Shown: positions 8,423 to 16,752, counted from the stretch's first letter. The stretch: 64,000 nt of DNA from Scytonema sp045865695 (GCF_045865695.1 NZ_BAACAP010000246.1:84330-148329), one strand, 5' to 3'. Numbers and translations are program-made. Notes: generated by a model from the letters alone, not told the origin.

Positions 8423-8580
8423 GTCCGCGAAGGCGGACTTCGTTTGTATAGCAAGAGAATTCTATTCTGAGGGCAATGCGCACTCATTGGGATGCTCCCC
8501 TTCGCTCGTAGAATGCAGCAACTCGGATGATGACGTATTTTGGGACTTAATGCATCTAACAGACAAAGCCAATCAGTTAA
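8312..8580 (+). pseudogene. GDSL hydrolase 3' fragment, split by a MITE
   Basis: Sequence at 8312-8336 and 8501-8580 matches about 6469-6575 of the intact GDSL gene (TACAACTCA.GGTTCTTCGCT, then GAATGCAGCAA, then TTTTGGGA..TAATGCATCTAACAGAC). The encoded block V reads VFWDLMHLTDKANQL. The fragment has no 5' part and is interrupted at 8337-8500 by a MITE flanked by a repeat of TTCGCTC. It is a non-functional relic of a second GDSL gene. Confidence 0.85.
8337..8500. mobile_element. MITE with perfect 15-bp inverted ends and a 7-8 bp target duplication
   Basis: The ends are GGGGAGCATCCCAAT at 8337-8351 and its exact reverse complement at 8486-8500. TTCGCTC(G) occurs immediately left (8330-8336) and right (8501-8507), and the intact GDSL gene shows the uninterrupted site. 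The 164-bp interior has no gene but carries two palindromes (CTATACAAACAAAG..CTTCGTTTGTATAG and AGTCCGCGAAGGCGGACT). It must have been moved by a transposase in trans. Confidence 0.85.
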
Positions 8581-8597
8581 GTAAGTCGTCCCAAGTA

Positions 8598-8633
8598 TTG
8601 ACATTATTTGGTTAATACGTACAATAATACGTA
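8598..8633 (+). promoter_or_regulatory. Candidate promoter/operator of the Phd/RelE-type pair
   Basis: TTGACA (8598-8603) and TACAAT (8620-8625) are separated by 16 nt. The -10 box lies between two direct copies of AATACGTA at 8614-8621 and 8626-8633, spaced 12 bp apart and each containing the palindrome TACGTA. This is the arrangement expected for an autoregulated toxin-antitoxin operon, with the antitoxin binding the repeats; binding is inferred. Confidence 0.5.
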
Positions 8634-8675
8634 TAGACAGATTGATTCATTGAGTGTTTTTAAACACAACAGTAT

Positions 8676-9176
8676 ATGACTTCTACTATGTTGAGTTGTA
8701 TCTACTCAGATACACTATTCACAGCAACTGAGTTAAACCGTCAACCTGGAAAAATACTAGACTACGCTTTAGAGCATCCAGTAACAATTACTCGTAATGA
8801 TGAGCATTTTGCCTTACTGCGTCGTGAAGAGGTATCTTCTCTTACCAAAGCGGCTCAAAACGGTAGACACCTTATCGAGCTTTTAAGTGCTGCTTTTCGT
8901 TTATGTTTAGGCGAAAAGCTCAGTACCGAACATCCACATGGTTGGCTGAAAGTATTTGACAAAGATGACCTTCAAGACTTTATTAATGAAGTAACAGAAG
9001 CTTATCGCTCGGCTGTCTTTCGTGAACAAGCTTGGGACGAACTAGAAGCGATTATTCATGAGTGGCATGAAAGCGCATTAGCAATCGCCAACCCTGAGAT
9101 TGCCTATGCATTCAGTGATAAGGATGAGTATGATGAAGTTCCTTTAACTCAACCTTTTACTGAGAAAGTCACCTGA
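8676..9176 (+). CDS. Phd/YefM-like antitoxin with long C-terminal extension
   Basis: The protein has 166 residues. Residues about 9-55 have the Phd/YefM pattern (FTATELNRQPGKILDYALE, then PVTITRNDEHFALLRREEV), a DNA-binding antitoxin fold. Typical members have about 80-100 residues, so about 70 extra residues follow, helical and acidic towards the end, possibly a larger toxin-neutralising region. The toxin-like gene begins 8 nt after its stop. An adjacent upstream promoter with direct repeats fits autoregulation. Confidence 0.75.
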   Translation: MTSTMLSCIYSDTLFTATELNRQPGKILDYALEHPVTITRNDEHFALLRREEVSSLTKAAQNGRHLIELLSAAFRLCLGEKLSTEHPHGWLKVFDKDDLQDFINEVTEAYRSAVFREQAWDELEAIIHEWHESALAIANPEIAYAFSDKDEYDEVPLTQPFTEKVT

Positions 9177-9184
9177 ATTCTAAA

Positions 9185-9601
9185 ATGACAGAAATTTCAT
9201 CAAACGAATCAGAAACAAACAACGTAGAGCCGCCATTCGTTAAGCTGACGGCTCCTAATTTATCAAACAATGAAAAGACAGAAGAAAGTACAGTAGACAC
9301 TGATTTATCTGATGAAAAAGAAGAATGGTTGGTAGTAGCAAAAAACCGTAGAGTAAATCGTGAATGGGAAGCTTTGACACAACGTTACCCACAAAATTGT
9401 TATCGCTGTTATCACGATTTGTGTACATCACCCACAACTAGAAGACATCGCGTTTTTCCTTTGAAAGGTAAACCCTATCGAGGTGCTTGGGAATACGAAG
9501 TAGCAAGCGGAGATAGAGTTTACTACATTCCTAATGAAGAAAAATTAAAAGTAGTTGTTTATTATGCAGGAAAACATATAAGCCCTGCGCCTAAACCTTG
9601 A
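9185..9601 (+). CDS. RelE-like toxin with acidic N-terminal extension
   Basis: The protein has 138 residues. The first about 50 are acidic and low in hydrophobics (SNESETNNVEPP, DTDLSDEKEE) and are not part of the fold. Residues about 55-135 match the RelE superfamily: NREWEALTQRYPQ, RHRVFPLKGKPYRGAWEYEV and VYYIPNEEKLKVVVYYAGKH. Such toxins cleave ribosome-bound or free mRNA. It follows its antitoxin directly and lacks disruption, so this is the one apparently intact toxin-antitoxin pair in the 5.5-10 kb block. Confidence 0.75.
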   Translation: MTEISSNESETNNVEPPFVKLTAPNLSNNEKTEESTVDTDLSDEKEEWLVVAKNRRVNREWEALTQRYPQNCYRCYHDLCTSPTTRRHRVFPLKGKPYRGAWEYEVASGDRVYYIPNEEKLKVVVYYAGKHISPAPKP

Positions 9602-9671
9602 AATTTTTGTGTTTATCCCTTAGCGTGCGCGAAGCGCATATATAAGTGAAGGGTACGGTTCCTTAATCTCT

Positions 9672-9744
9672 GTACCAACAGTACAAAGTGGCATCGTACC
9701 ACAACCGAGTCTTGGACGATCGCTTTACGATGGATTTTTCATCT
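9672..9744 (+). repeat. 73-bp repeat, copy 2 (partner at 7631-7703)
   Basis: Roughly 90% identical by eye to 7631-7703, in the same orientation. Here it lies between the RelE-like gene and the MITE at 9747. In one frame it encodes VPTVQSGIVPQPSLGRSLYD without stops. The source gene was not recognised. Confidence 0.6.
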
Positions 9745-9746
9745 AC

Positions 9747-9836
9747 AGGACTTACGCAAGCCCCCCTTTTTAAGGGGGGTTGGGGGGATCTGCAAAGCGT
9801 GGAATCCTGAAAATAACGTTGAGGTTGCGTAAGTCC
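9747..9836. mobile_element. Short MITE with AGGACTTACGCAA ends (copy A)
   Basis: AGGACTTACGCAA at the left is mirrored by TTGCGTAAGTCC at the right, with a CCCCCCTTTTTAAGGGGGG palindrome inside. Three relatives occur at 26513-26606, about 45199-45284 and 47033-47124; this copy is inverted relative to 26513-26606. It encodes nothing. Confidence 0.75.
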
Positions 9837-9864
9837 CGATCTATTTAACCCTGGAAAACCATCT

Positions 9865-10437
9865 ATGTTGCCAATTCCTGGAATGATATTTTTACTATTT
9901 TTTCCGGCAAATCTTTGTATATTAAGACAAGTTATTTGGGGTGAGGAATTAACCCATCAACTACTAGCTGTAGGGGTATTTTTGTTTTGTATAGAACAAA
10001 CCCGAATGGCTGCTCGAGATTTGCAACAAATTGCTGAAGCGAAGAAGCAAGTGAGGGATAGGCGTCTGGATACTTTCTTGAAGATCGCTACCAGTACAAT
10101 TTTTATAGAACTTTTAGGATTTTATACAGCATCAATTTGGTTGGGATGCGGTTCGGTTTTGATTTTATTGAGCCAGGTGTGGTTTAACTTGTTTGCTGGT
10201 ATCAAAATTTGTACGTCACCAGAAATTATCATTCAGCCCTGGAAAGTTTCCGAACGTTACAACGTGTTAATTGCCGATTTTCTAGGATTAGTTTTAGTGA
10301 GTCTTTGGATGTTACAGATTGCTTCAGTACCGATCGCTTGGGGACTTTTTGGGATGGCGATCGCCTACTGTAGTATCAAGTTATTTTTGTTACTCCAATC
10401 CACATTTTTTATTGAAACTAAAGGAGTCAGGGGATAG
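9865..10437 (+). CDS. Integral membrane protein of unknown function
   Basis: The protein has 190 residues with about four hydrophobic segments (near residues 3-20, 28-45, 80-112 and 145-180), separated by a basic cytoplasmic stretch (AEAKKQVRDRRLD). No catalytic motif was recognised. A fragment of its 3' half is duplicated at 8220-8311. No regulator or partner is evident; the neighbouring Ycf34 gene is convergent. Confidence 0.7.
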   Translation: MLPIPGMIFLLFFPANLCILRQVIWGEELTHQLLAVGVFLFCIEQTRMAARDLQQIAEAKKQVRDRRLDTFLKIATSTIFIELLGFYTASIWLGCGSVLILLSQVWFNLFAGIKICTSPEIIIQPWKVSERYNVLIADFLGLVLVSLWMLQIASVPIAWGLFGMAIAYCSIKLFLLLQSTFFIETKGVRG

Positions 10438-10447
10438 AATGGAAGCC

Positions 10448-10483
10448 TAATCCCCAATCCCTAATCCCCAATCCCTAACCCCA
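10448..10483. repeat. Short tandem repeat of CCCAATCC/CTAATCC units
   Basis: Degenerate 7-8 nt units (TAATCCCCAATCC) repeat about five times between two convergent genes. The same motif family is seen inside the ChlH-like gene near 29640-29720. This type of short tandem repeat is common in heterocystous cyanobacteria. Confidence 0.7.
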
Positions 10484-10732
10484 TCAAGTTGGCACTAATT
10501 CACCGGGGCGTAACTTAGACCACTTACCCGTTTCGCGCTTAAAGCTGAGACATCCCACAACATCCCATTCCATTTCAATGACATCCTCTCGCGGACGGAT
10601 GTTAACATTAATGGAAGGTTCATTAGGCTCAAAATCTGGTGTTTCCGTCAAGTGGGGCTGCTCGTGCTGCCCTTCCACCGCGTGGTAGGTGAGACAGCGA
10701 TCTACATAATGGCAGTTCACGCAAATACACAT
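10484..10732 (-). CDS. ycf34: Ycf34 family protein
   Basis: The 82-residue protein begins MCICVNCHYVDRCLTYHAVE, the cysteine-rich signature of Ycf34, found in cyanobacteria and plastids and reported to bind an iron-sulfur cluster. The N-terminal Cys set is followed by an acidic middle with PREDVIEMEWDVVGC and a basic end. Length is normal. A photosynthesis-related role is family knowledge, not visible here. Confidence 0.9.
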   Translation of the reverse strand: MCICVNCHYVDRCLTYHAVEGQHEQPHLTETPDFEPNEPSINVNIRPREDVIEMEWDVVGCLSFKRETGKWSKLRPGELVPT

Positions 10733-10860
10733 AATCGAAGCAATTCCAGGAACCTTTATTGATACTCTAGCTTAAGCGCAATTGATATTGTCCAGTCTTT
10801 GGGTTTAATTTTATTACAAAAGCTTGGACAATCCACGCATCCAAAATCTAAAATCCACGC

Positions 10861-12099
10861 ATGGTATTAGTTCCTTCTACTTTATCTCCAGATTATTGGC
10901 CTTTTAGCTTGGAGTTATTGCCACAACCAGCTTATATGGTGGGTGGTGCTGTGCGGGATGCTATTCTCTCTAGGAAACGGGAATATTTGGATTTAGATTT
11001 TGTACTCCCATCGAACGCTGTCAAGACAGCCCGCAAAATCGCTTCACATTACAGAGCGGGTTTTGTTTTACTTGATGCAAAAAGACAAATTGCTCGTGTG
11101 GTGTTTCCTCACGCTACAGTAGATTTCGCCCAACAGGAAGGCGATAGTTTGACAACGGACTTGCGAAGACGGGATTTTACAGTGAATGCGATCGCATACA
11201 ATCCCTATACTCAAGAAATTATCGATCCCTTACAAGGCTATGAAGATTTACAACAGGGTCTTTTAAGAATGGTATCACCTACCAACTTAGAAGACGATCC
11301 ATTGCGGTTAATGCGAGCATATCGCCAAGCAGCACAACTTGGTTTTACGATCGAGTCAAGTACACAAGACACAATTCGCTCTTTAGCGGGATGCATAACC
11401 CAAGTAGCAGCAGAAAGAGTCAGAGTAGAATTAGGTTACATGCTAAATTCACCCCAAGGAACTCCTTGGCTCATCAAAGCTTGGGAAGATGGTTTGTTGA
11501 CACCGTTCTTCAACTATGCGACAAAAGACAGCGTTTCTCTACTTCCAGAAGTTGACAAAGCAGCATCTCAAATAGCAGAAACATGGCATCAACTGGGGAT
11601 AGAACTTTCTCAATATATACGCGACACAGTTAAAACTACACGGTTGGGAATTGCAAAACTTGCTTGTCTTGTCAAACCAGAACCAGAGACAGCAGAAACA
11701 GAGTTGATGCAACTTACATACAGCCGCGCCGAAGTCAAAGCTGTTTTGACAGCCTTAAGACTGTTACCACAGTTCCAGACTTCTCAATTGTCCTTACGAG
11801 AACAGTACTTCTTGTTTCAAGAAGCAGGACTGATATTTCCGGCAATTGTCGCCTTAGCCATGGCATACGGAACTCCGGTAGGGGAGACTGCACCCTCGAT
11901 CACCCGCTACCTTAACCCTGACGATCTGGTCGCTCATCCCACATCAATAGTGAGTGGCAATGATATAATGATAGCCTTAAAAATTCCTGCTTCGCCACTA
12001 GTGGGTAAACTGCTGACCGAAATTGCTCTAGCCCAGATAGAGGGTAAGGTTTCCACAGCAGCAGAGGCAATAGAGTTTGCAGCTGGGTTAATCACCTGA
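10861..12099 (+). CDS. cca: CCA tRNA nucleotidyltransferase / poly(A) polymerase family protein
   Basis: The protein has 412 residues. Near the N-terminus YMVGGAVRDAIL gives the class II nucleotidyltransferase GG(x)R motif, and YLDLDFVLP the metal-binding DxD. RRRDFTVNAIAYNPYTQEIIDP is the conserved ribose/base-selection region, and EDDPLRLMRAYRQAAQLGF the RNA-binding neck. It repairs or builds tRNA 3' CCA ends. Some bacteria split the task between CC- and A-adding enzymes, which cannot be told apart here. The start is at ATG 10861. Confidence 0.9.
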   Translation: MVLVPSTLSPDYWPFSLELLPQPAYMVGGAVRDAILSRKREYLDLDFVLPSNAVKTARKIASHYRAGFVLLDAKRQIARVVFPHATVDFAQQEGDSLTTDLRRRDFTVNAIAYNPYTQEIIDPLQGYEDLQQGLLRMVSPTNLEDDPLRLMRAYRQAAQLGFTIESSTQDTIRSLAGCITQVAAERVRVELGYMLNSPQGTPWLIKAWEDGLLTPFFNYATKDSVSLLPEVDKAASQIAETWHQLGIELSQYIRDTVKTTRLGIAKLACLVKPEPETAETELMQLTYSRAEVKAVLTALRLLPQFQTSQLSLREQYFLFQEAGLIFPAIVALAMAYGTPVGETAPSITRYLNPDDLVAHPTSIVSGNDIMIALKIPASPLVGKLLTEIALAQIEGKVSTAAEAIEFAAGLIT

Positions 12100-12203
12100 C
12101 CAGTGACCAGTGACAAATTCAATAAGTATTGATAGGTAAAGGAGGATTTTACAAGAAAAGGTAGTTCACAATAAAATTATGAACTCTTATCAGATCAAAA
12201 TTC

Positions 12204-12671
12204 ATGAAACTCGACCTTCCCAAATCCTTAGATACAGTTTTACCGACTGAAGAAGAGGTAGCAATTGCTCAAGCAAGTTATGAAAAATTAGCAAAGCATT
12301 TGCAAAATCCTCAAGCTAACCGCACTATTACCCTTATGCAGAGTGACACGGAACAGACTTTTGCGATCCCAGAGTCTGCATTTTGCCAGTTAATTGAGAT
12401 TTTGGCACAAATGGCTAGGGGCAACGCAGTTAAGTTACACCCAATTCGACACGAGGTTGAAATTTATGAAGCTGCTGATATCTTGGGTGTTTCCAATGCC
12501 TACGTGATGGGTTTATTGGAATCAGGAAAAATTCCTTACCGCATGGAAGGGACGAGTCGGAGGATGCGTTGTCAAGATGTACTAGATTACAAGAAACGAA
12601 ATGATGAAGAAAGAAGGAAAATTTTGGATGAGCTAGCTGCCGAAGCGCAAGAATTAAATATGGGATATTAA
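12204..12671 (+). CDS. Antitoxin with excisionase-type helix-turn-helix
   Basis: The protein has 155 residues. The central and C-terminal part has an excisionase/MerR-like helix-turn-helix (YEAADILGVSNAYVMGLLES, then GKIPYRMEGTSRRMR) followed by a DVLDYKKR helix and an acidic tail ending QELNMGY. The PIN toxin starts 4 nt after its stop. A close paralog lies at 23500-23967, showing the family is duplicated in this genome. The N-terminal VLPTEEEVAIAQASYEKLAK segment is shared by both. Confidence 0.85.
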   Translation: MKLDLPKSLDTVLPTEEEVAIAQASYEKLAKHLQNPQANRTITLMQSDTEQTFAIPESAFCQLIEILAQMARGNAVKLHPIRHEVEIYEAADILGVSNAYVMGLLESGKIPYRMEGTSRRMRCQDVLDYKKRNDEERRKILDELAAEAQELNMGY

Positions 12672-12675
12672 ATTC

Positions 12676-13245
12676 ATGGCAAGTTTCAGAGTTGTCTATG
12701 ATGCAAGCGTTTTATATCCCGCACCGCTTCGTGATTTTTTAATGGAGCTTGCCCTCTCAAACTTGTTTGCTGCACGATGGACTGAGGAAATTCACGATGA
12801 GTGGATACGAAATGTTTTGAAAAATCGTCCCGATTTGACATTGGAACGACTTACGAGAACCAAAAATTTGATGAATGCCAAGGTTGAAGGTTGCCTGGTA
12901 ACTGGTTATGAAGTAAAGATCCCAGAGTTACAACTTCCAGATATGGATGACTGTCATGTCCTGGCAGCAGCAATTCACTGTGATGCTAGTTATATTGTAA
13001 CTTTCAATCTTAGAGACTTTCGCGATACAGATCTGACTCCATATGGAGTCCAGGCTTTGCATCCTGACAAATTTATTCTACACCTGCTCGAGCTAGATTC
13101 TATGGCAGTTTGTCAAGCAGCGCAAAGGCAGAGAAGCCGACTGAAAAATCCACCCAAGGCAGTTAAGGAGTACTTAGAAACGTTACAACAACAGGGGCTT
13201 ACACTGACAGCTATGCGTTTAAGAGAGGTCTGTCAGGAGATTTAA
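12676..13245 (+). CDS. PIN-domain toxin
   Basis: The protein has 189 residues. The PIN acidic residues are visible: D in VVYDASVLYPAPLRD, E in TEEIHDEW, and DMDDCHVLAAA plus VTFNLRDF near residues 94-118. PIN toxins are metal-dependent RNases. The C-terminal about 60 residues are an extra helical region (KEYLETLQQQGL). It is coupled to the upstream antitoxin at 4 nt. No disruption is visible, so the pair looks functional. Confidence 0.85.
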   Translation: MASFRVVYDASVLYPAPLRDFLMELALSNLFAARWTEEIHDEWIRNVLKNRPDLTLERLTRTKNLMNAKVEGCLVTGYEVKIPELQLPDMDDCHVLAAAIHCDASYIVTFNLRDFRDTDLTPYGVQALHPDKFILHLLELDSMAVCQAAQRQRSRLKNPPKAVKEYLETLQQQGLTLTAMRLREVCQEI

Positions 13246-13368
13246 GATTTGTTACTGTCTTTGAATAAGCTCGCTTTTCAGAGCGAACCAGAAAATCATC
13301 AAAAAAGCTCATTTGGGAGGTTTCTGTTTTATTAGGTAAAATTATTACTTATAAACGACAACACAACC

Positions 13369-14847
13369 ATGCTAGCTGAGATTCAACCTGGAACTTTGAT
13401 TGGTCACCGTTATCTGATTAATAAGCTTCTTGGCAAGGGAGGCTTCGGAAGAACGTATTTGGTGTACGATACTCAGCGGTTTGGCGAACCTTGTGTCGTG
13501 AAAGAATTTGTACCTCCAAACACATCAGAGCGCTTGCTTAACAAATACCGCGATCTATTCGAGCGCGAAGCAAAAGTTTTATACCAAATTAATCATCCCC
13601 AGATCCCTAAATTTCTAGCTTGGTTGACCGAGCAAGAGCGATTGTTTATCGTACAGGAATATATTGATGGTCAAACCTACTCTCAACTTTTGCGCGATCG
13701 CCTTTCCCAGCAAAAAAAACCTTTTTCTGAGGCTGAAGTTATTCCTTGGTTATTGGAACTACTGCAGGTGTTAGATTATCTTCATCAGTTGAATATCATT
13801 CATCGGGATATTGCACCGGATAACGTCATCCTTTCTCAAAAACAGTCTAAACCCGTGCTTATCGACTTTGGAATCGTTAAACAGAAAGTCTCTGAGGTTT
13901 GGAATGCTGATTCTGAAAACAACCAGTACTCTGTTATGGGTTCAGTTGTAGGTAAAATTGGCTACTCTCCACCAGAGCAACTTCGGATGGGACAATGCTA
14001 TCCCTGTAGTGACTTGTATGCATTGGGTGTTTCTGCTATTGTTCTGATGACTGGAAAAATGCCAAATTTGTTGCTCGATCCATCTCTAAAGTGGCAATGG
14101 CGTTCCTATGCTAAAGTCGGTTCCCAACTGAGTGACATACTAGAAAAAATGATAGCGGAGAATCCATTAGACCGTTACCAGTCAGCTCGAGAAGTTTTTG
14201 ATGAGTTGCAAGGCTATTCGCATCTTTTATCTGGTAATTCCGCTTTGAACCAGTCAATTCAGAAGGTACAAAATGACCGCATTGGCGAGCTTGAAGCTAC
14301 AAAGACTAGAAAAACAGAAGAAAATAAACTCCTGGAACAAGACTTACCTGATATCAAAACAAATATTGAAAATACGAGGGGTATTGATTCAGGATTTTTA
14401 GAATTTTGTCAACAAGAATTAACGAGTTTTGTCGGACCTTTTGCGAGCGTTCTACTTAAAAATACTTTGAATCAATTCCCACAGCTTACACCGAGAGAAC
14501 TTGTTGAACGGTTGGCTGTAGCAATTCCTCATTCGGAAAGATCGCAAGAATTTAGAAATCGCGCTCAAAATCTTTTGTTGAAAACAGAAGAACCGCAAGC
14601 AAAAACTTTTTCTCACGATGCGGTTACAAGCTTTCCTGCTGCTAACGATCCAGATTTTTTACAATATTGTCGTAAAGAACTGGTGAGTTTTGTGGGACCT
14701 TTTGCTACCGTTCTTATCGAAGATACTATATCTAATAACCCAAATATTACACCAGAGCAATTGGTAGAAGTTTTAGTAGCAAAAATTCCTCACAAACAAA
14801 GAGCAGAAGAATTTAGAAATCGGGTTCAAAGCAAGTATAAAGGATAA
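13369..14847 (+). CDS. Ser/Thr protein kinase with two C-terminal repeat domains
   Basis: The protein has 492 residues. Kinase domain about 10-280: LGKGGFGRTYLV glycine loop, VKEF lysine, catalytic loop HRDIAPDNVIL and DFG. The usual Lys of HRDxKxxN is Ala, as in a subset of cyanobacterial kinases. After a linker come two similar about 62-residue domains (near 340-405 and 427-490), each with (F)LxxCxxEL.SFVGPFA.VL, TP(E)xLVE and a EEFRNR end. No transmembrane segment. It converges on the haem-site HAMP sensor, whose stop is within about 6 bp. The ATG lacks a strong ribosome site. Confidence 0.9.
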   Translation: MLAEIQPGTLIGHRYLINKLLGKGGFGRTYLVYDTQRFGEPCVVKEFVPPNTSERLLNKYRDLFEREAKVLYQINHPQIPKFLAWLTEQERLFIVQEYIDGQTYSQLLRDRLSQQKKPFSEAEVIPWLLELLQVLDYLHQLNIIHRDIAPDNVILSQKQSKPVLIDFGIVKQKVSEVWNADSENNQYSVMGSVVGKIGYSPPEQLRMGQCYPCSDLYALGVSAIVLMTGKMPNLLLDPSLKWQWRSYAKVGSQLSDILEKMIAENPLDRYQSAREVFDELQGYSHLLSGNSALNQSIQKVQNDRIGELEATKTRKTEENKLLEQDLPDIKTNIENTRGIDSGFLEFCQQELTSFVGPFASVLLKNTLNQFPQLTPRELVERLAVAIPHSERSQEFRNRAQNLLLKTEEPQAKTFSHDAVTSFPAANDPDFLQYCRKELVSFVGPFATVLIEDTISNNPNITPEQLVEVLVAKIPHKQRAEEFRNRVQSKYKG

Positions 14848-14852
14848 AAGCT

Positions 14853-15785
14853 TCATCCTTTGGGACGCTGTTGCTCAAAACTTTGAATTGCCATCAATAA
14901 ACTGAGCTTCATACGTGTGAAGGCTTCTACAAGAGAGCCTATTTCATCTTTGGACACTTTCTCAAATTCAACATCAAAATCACCAGTGCTGACGGCTTCT
15001 GCAACACGAACAACTTTCTTGATAGGTTGGATAACATATCGCTTCATCCATAGGTTCGCCACGAATATAGCGATCGCAAAAACCAGAGTGATAATTCCTA
15101 TTGCTAACAATAATGCTTGCTTAGCTCTCTCAAGAATGATATTTGCTGGAACGGAAACAATCTGAGCGCCATTAATTTCATTCAATTTCCAACCAAATCC
15201 ATGTTCTGTTCCATATACCTTAATCATTCCTTTGGGAGCGACATCTGGGCTACTATGACATCTCAGACAACTTGAGTCTTTTACGGCTAAAGGACTGGCA
15301 ATGTAATAATATTTTACTCCATTAATCCAATGATATCCTGATGTTGTGTTTTCAAGATTATTGGCTTGCTGGAATTTTTGCACGATTGTTGTTTCAAAAT
15401 TGTCAGCTTTATCTTGAAGATTGGTAGGATTGAGCATCGCGTCCTTGTAAAAGAAGTTATTGTAACTTACGTCTTGTTTTTGTAGATTTAAAAAGACTTT
15501 CCTGGCTGAGTAAGACGGGATAGTTTGCAGTGCAAATTCATCTCCTTTCAAGCGTCGTTCCAATACTGGTTGTACTTCATCATTTGTATATTGCCGTACA
15601 GCATTTATATTCTGAAATATAAAACGTGCTCTTGATTTGACTGCAATTTCAGCTTGATAATTTAGGAGATTAGCAAAAGCTATACTACTTAATGTAATTC
15701 CTCCAATAAATATTATCAGTAGTAATGTGGTTAGCTTTGTTGCTAATGTTAAATTTTGAAACTTTTTTGTTAATTTTCTTAACAT
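14853..15785 (-). CDS. Tll0287/DUF3365-type sensor with CxxCH motif and HAMP domain
   Basis: The protein has 310 residues. A first membrane helix (about 15-40) is followed by an extracytoplasmic domain with SSCLRCHSSPDVAP (about 181), a CxxCH c-type haem motif. A second helix (about 225-247) leads into HAMP (about 248-300, PIKKVVRVAEAVSTGDFDV). There is no kinase or methyl-accepting domain, so it may signal through a partner, plausibly the adjacent Ser/Thr kinase. A relative starts at position 230 near another kinase. Redox sensing is inferred from the haem site. Confidence 0.85.
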   Translation of the reverse strand: MLRKLTKKFQNLTLATKLTTLLLIIFIGGITLSSIAFANLLNYQAEIAVKSRARFIFQNINAVRQYTNDEVQPVLERRLKGDEFALQTIPSYSARKVFLNLQKQDVSYNNFFYKDAMLNPTNLQDKADNFETTIVQKFQQANNLENTTSGYHWINGVKYYYIASPLAVKDSSCLRCHSSPDVAPKGMIKVYGTEHGFGWKLNEINGAQIVSVPANIILERAKQALLLAIGIITLVFAIAIFVANLWMKRYVIQPIKKVVRVAEAVSTGDFDVEFEKVSKDEIGSLVEAFTRMKLSLLMAIQSFEQQRPKG

Positions 15786-16113
15786 ATATTTTAGGGATGC
15801 ATTTCCTGGAAAAAATGATGAGTTTTAACTTTTTCTAAGAAGTTTGTAGGGTGGGCAGTGCCCACTAAGAAGTTTGTAGGTAGGGCTATGCCACACATTC
15901 GCCGTTGGTGGGCTGCCCACCCTACCTGTTTAGGTAATCGAATGGCGGTTCGGAGCTCTGTTTATTTTCGCCCACCTACTTTTTATAAATGCGGTCGCCA
16001 TCCGCTTATGCGTAATATCATATCTGGTAAGTAGAAACGCGACATATCGCTTTTCTTGGTGGATCTCACTCTTCCACAATATGCACCAGTAGCTTTCTAC
16101 CATTTTTCAAAAG
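15786..16113. other. Intergenic stretch with palindromic repeats
   Basis: No gene is visible. At about 15847-15930 there are nested inverted repeats built on GTAGG(GT)GGGC..GCCCACCCTAC and GTAGGTAGGGCTATGCC. The second motif recurs at about 35577-35636. The rest, to the Uma2 gene stop, shows nothing. Confidence 0.6.
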
Positions 16114-16752
16114 TTAGATACCCGAACCAAATGCGATAATTTGCTCCACGGTTAGGTCTAAATTTGGGAAGAACTTGGATTTGACGCGATCTTTCCCTGT
16201 AAAACTCTCAAACTTGTATTCTCGCTCAACTAAAATGCTACGCGAGGGAACCAGTTCTCCAATGGATATGGTAGGTTCTTGAATCTTAGGATTCTTGCGT
16301 TTGGGATAACGAGCAACAGTGAACAGGGGGTCAACGAGCCAAAACTCATTCACTCCAAAGGCTGCATACCAAAGGGGTTTGTTACGGTAGTCATCCTCCC
16401 AATTCGTGCTGACTATTTCAATGACAACACTAGGCGGTTCCCTCAATACAGCTTCTGACTGAGTTTGTTGATTCCAGGAATCCCGATTAATCGCGATTAA
16501 ATCAGGTTTACGAGTATCTTTTGGTCCAAGTTCTAACACGGGCTTCGGATGCACCAGTAACCCAAGTTGGTGACGCCTGCTTGATAATCGCAGTTCTACC
16601 AGTAGTTCAGAGCGAAGGTTCTCGTGTTCTCCCGAAGGTTCAGACATGGTTATGACAACTCCGTTGATTAGCTCGTATTCCTGTCCTTCGGGCAGGTCTA
16701 GACTAAGAAACTCTTCCACAGTGTAGGTCTGGAATAGGACAGCAGCAACCAT
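16114..16752 (-). CDS. Uma2-family (DUF820) putative endonuclease
   Basis: The protein has 212 residues from ATG 16752 (a TTG two codons earlier is also open). Features of the PD-(D/E)XK Uma2 family: YTVEEFLSLD, then EGQEYELINGVV, GEHENLRSELLVEL, DTRKPDLIAI and PPSVVIEIVS, ending EFWLVDP. The DxI..IEIVS elements supply the nuclease-like acidic core. The family is hugely expanded in cyanobacteria and its biological role is unclear. It stands alone here. Confidence 0.85.
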   Translation of the reverse strand: MVAAVLFQTYTVEEFLSLDLPEGQEYELINGVVITMSEPSGEHENLRSELLVELRLSSRRHQLGLLVHPKPVLELGPKDTRKPDLIAINRDSWNQQTQSEAVLREPPSVVIEIVSTNWEDDYRNKPLWYAAFGVNEFWLVDPLFTVARYPKRKNPKIQEPTISIGELVPSRSILVEREYKFESFTGKDRVKSKFFPNLDLTVEQIIAFGSGI

